The notes under the pieces are model-generated. The model did not search any database and was not told the origin of the DNA. It saw only the letters and a program-made list of their open reading frames with translations. A DNA stretch of 12,516 nucleotides from QNBT01 sp964563335. GTDB lineage: Bacteria > Planctomycetota > Phycisphaerae > Sedimentisphaerales > Anaerohalosphaeraceae. Within the stretch, counting starts at the first letter, position 1, and the number at the start of each line of letters is the position of its first letter. Positions 11,969 through 12,516 of this stretch are shown in pieces. The DNA lies in NCBI GenBank assembly GCA_964563335.1, contig CAZLWL010000075.1:1-12516 (forward strand), in the 5' to 3' direction. The translations under genes and the position numbers were made by a program.

Positions 11969-12379
11969 ATGATGAAAAAGTCCAAACTCAATCTTATCAT
12001 CGATGCGATTTTATTGCTATGCATGGCTGCAATTGCCGGCATCGGCCTATTGATGAAAAACGTCCTTGTTCCGGGCTATAAACGTTGGGATATCTATGGC
12101 CGCAATGTTGAATTGTACTTCTGGGGCCTCGACTGTCATCAGTGGGGAACGATTCATTTCATCATTGAGTTGGTATTGCTCGCGCTGCTTGTGCTGCATA
12201 TTGCCTTGCACTGGTCGATGATTTTGGGAATTTATCGCAAGCTGATACCGAATATCCCAGCATGCTGGATAACGACAATCATCTTGCTTGCACTTACGAT
12301 AGCTCTGGCCTTCTTCTCCTACACCGTCAGCCCGGACGTCCACGAACGCGGCCGTGGAGCAGGGGCCGGTCAACAATAA
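11969..12379 (+). CDS. DUF4405 membrane protein with four conserved histidines
   Basis: 136 residues with about three membrane helices. The middle carries DCHQWGTIHF...VLHIALHW, giving His57, His63, His77 and His81. This arrangement suits bis-heme or metal binding and is typical of the DUF4405 cytochrome b-like group. The tail is short, with SPDVHERGRGAGAGQQ. Two ATGs are adjacent (11969 and 11972); AAGGGG at 11961-11966 is better spaced for the second, giving 135 residues. It follows the CcdA-like gene after 65 bases with no terminator between, so it may belong to the operon. A link between the quinone pool and the thiol relay is a guess. Confidence 0.75.
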   Translation: MMKKSKLNLIIDAILLLCMAAIAGIGLLMKNVLVPGYKRWDIYGRNVELYFWGLDCHQWGTIHFIIELVLLALLVLHIALHWSMILGIYRKLIPNIPACWITTIILLALTIALAFFSYTVSPDVHERGRGAGAGQQ

Positions 12380-12409
12380 GAATATCACACTCGACAGAAA
12401 GGAAAGTCT

Positions 12410-12516
12410 ATGCGTCGGAAAGCACGCCACAAGTTAGAAGCGTTGCTGGCTCCTGCCGATGTTAAAGTTGGAGGAGACCGCCCATGGGACATTCAAGTAC
12501 ATAATGATGAATTCTG
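12410..12516 (+). CDS. cfa: Cyclopropane-fatty-acyl-phospholipid synthase-like protein, 5' part, cut by window edge
   Basis: The frame starts at ATG 12410 with AAAGGAAAG just upstream and is open for 35 codons to the window end: MRRKARHKLEALLAPADVKV..., then a PWDIQVHNDEF segment. The PxDIxVHNxxF segment is the N-terminal substrate-binding domain pattern of CFA synthases, which add a methylene group from S-adenosylmethionine to unsaturated lipid chains. The methyltransferase domain is beyond the window. The gap from the DUF4405 gene is 30 bases, so it may be co-transcribed. Confidence 0.68.
   Translation, partial: MRRKARHKLEALLAPADVKVGGDRPWDIQVHNDEF

Overview
The window looks like a chromosomal segment of a Planctomycetota bacterium, probably of the anaerobic Phycisphaerae/Sedimentisphaerales type. 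This placement is from memory of such genomes, not from a search. The clues are the hypothetical protein at 449-1021 (N-terminus ANRRNAQNSTGPRSPEGK), the heptameric repeats and 'CKTNPIS'-type non-coding tract beside it, an Lgt with a long extra-membrane insert, and a xylulokinase of the form I associate with Bacteroidetes and planctomycetes.

Layout. 1-78 (-): start of a PIN-domain protein cut by the window edge. 449-1021 (+): the planctomycete-type hypothetical, bracketed by 7-bp-period repeats. 1183-2568 (+): panD and lgt behind one clear sigma70-like promoter. 2648-2720 (-): tRNA-Lys(TTT). 2810-4303 (-): xylulokinase with its own promoter. 4304-4699: intergenic, with a ~100-bp element closed by 16-bp inverted ends. 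4700-4773 (+): complete tRNA-Val(GAC).

4774-8281 is an accretion zone. The 3' half of tRNA-Val, from the anticodon arm to the acceptor end, recurs at 5536-5578 and 8241-8281. The first interval holds an MNT nucleotidyltransferase (antitoxin-type) gene, a HEPN toxin gene broken after about 20 codons, and an RHS-repeat fragment that runs into the second tRNA fragment. The second interval holds a strong terminator, 8-bp-period repeats and a 639-codon gene for a FlgE (flagellar hook)-like protein. That protein has a Sec signal peptide where flagellar axial proteins carry their N-terminal helix, and its reading frame continues 21 coding-like codons beyond an ochre stop. No integrase gene is visible.

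8365-12379 (+) is a compact operon: an ArsR/SmtB repressor with a near-perfect operator palindrome over its own promoter, an ArsP/DUF318-type permease, a CPKC mini-thioredoxin, a DGC-domain zinc-binding-type protein, a membrane-anchored CIPC thioredoxin, a CcdA-like membrane electron carrier and a DUF4405 four-histidine membrane protein. Together they read as metalloid (arsenic or organoarsenical) efflux coupled to a thiol/electron relay across the membrane; the substrate cannot be read from sequence. The start of a cyclopropane-fatty-acid-synthase-like gene runs off the right edge.

The best candidates for something undescribed are the secreted hook-like protein, the triplicated tRNA-Val tail with its rearranged cargo, and the tRNA-Val with C at the normally invariant U33.
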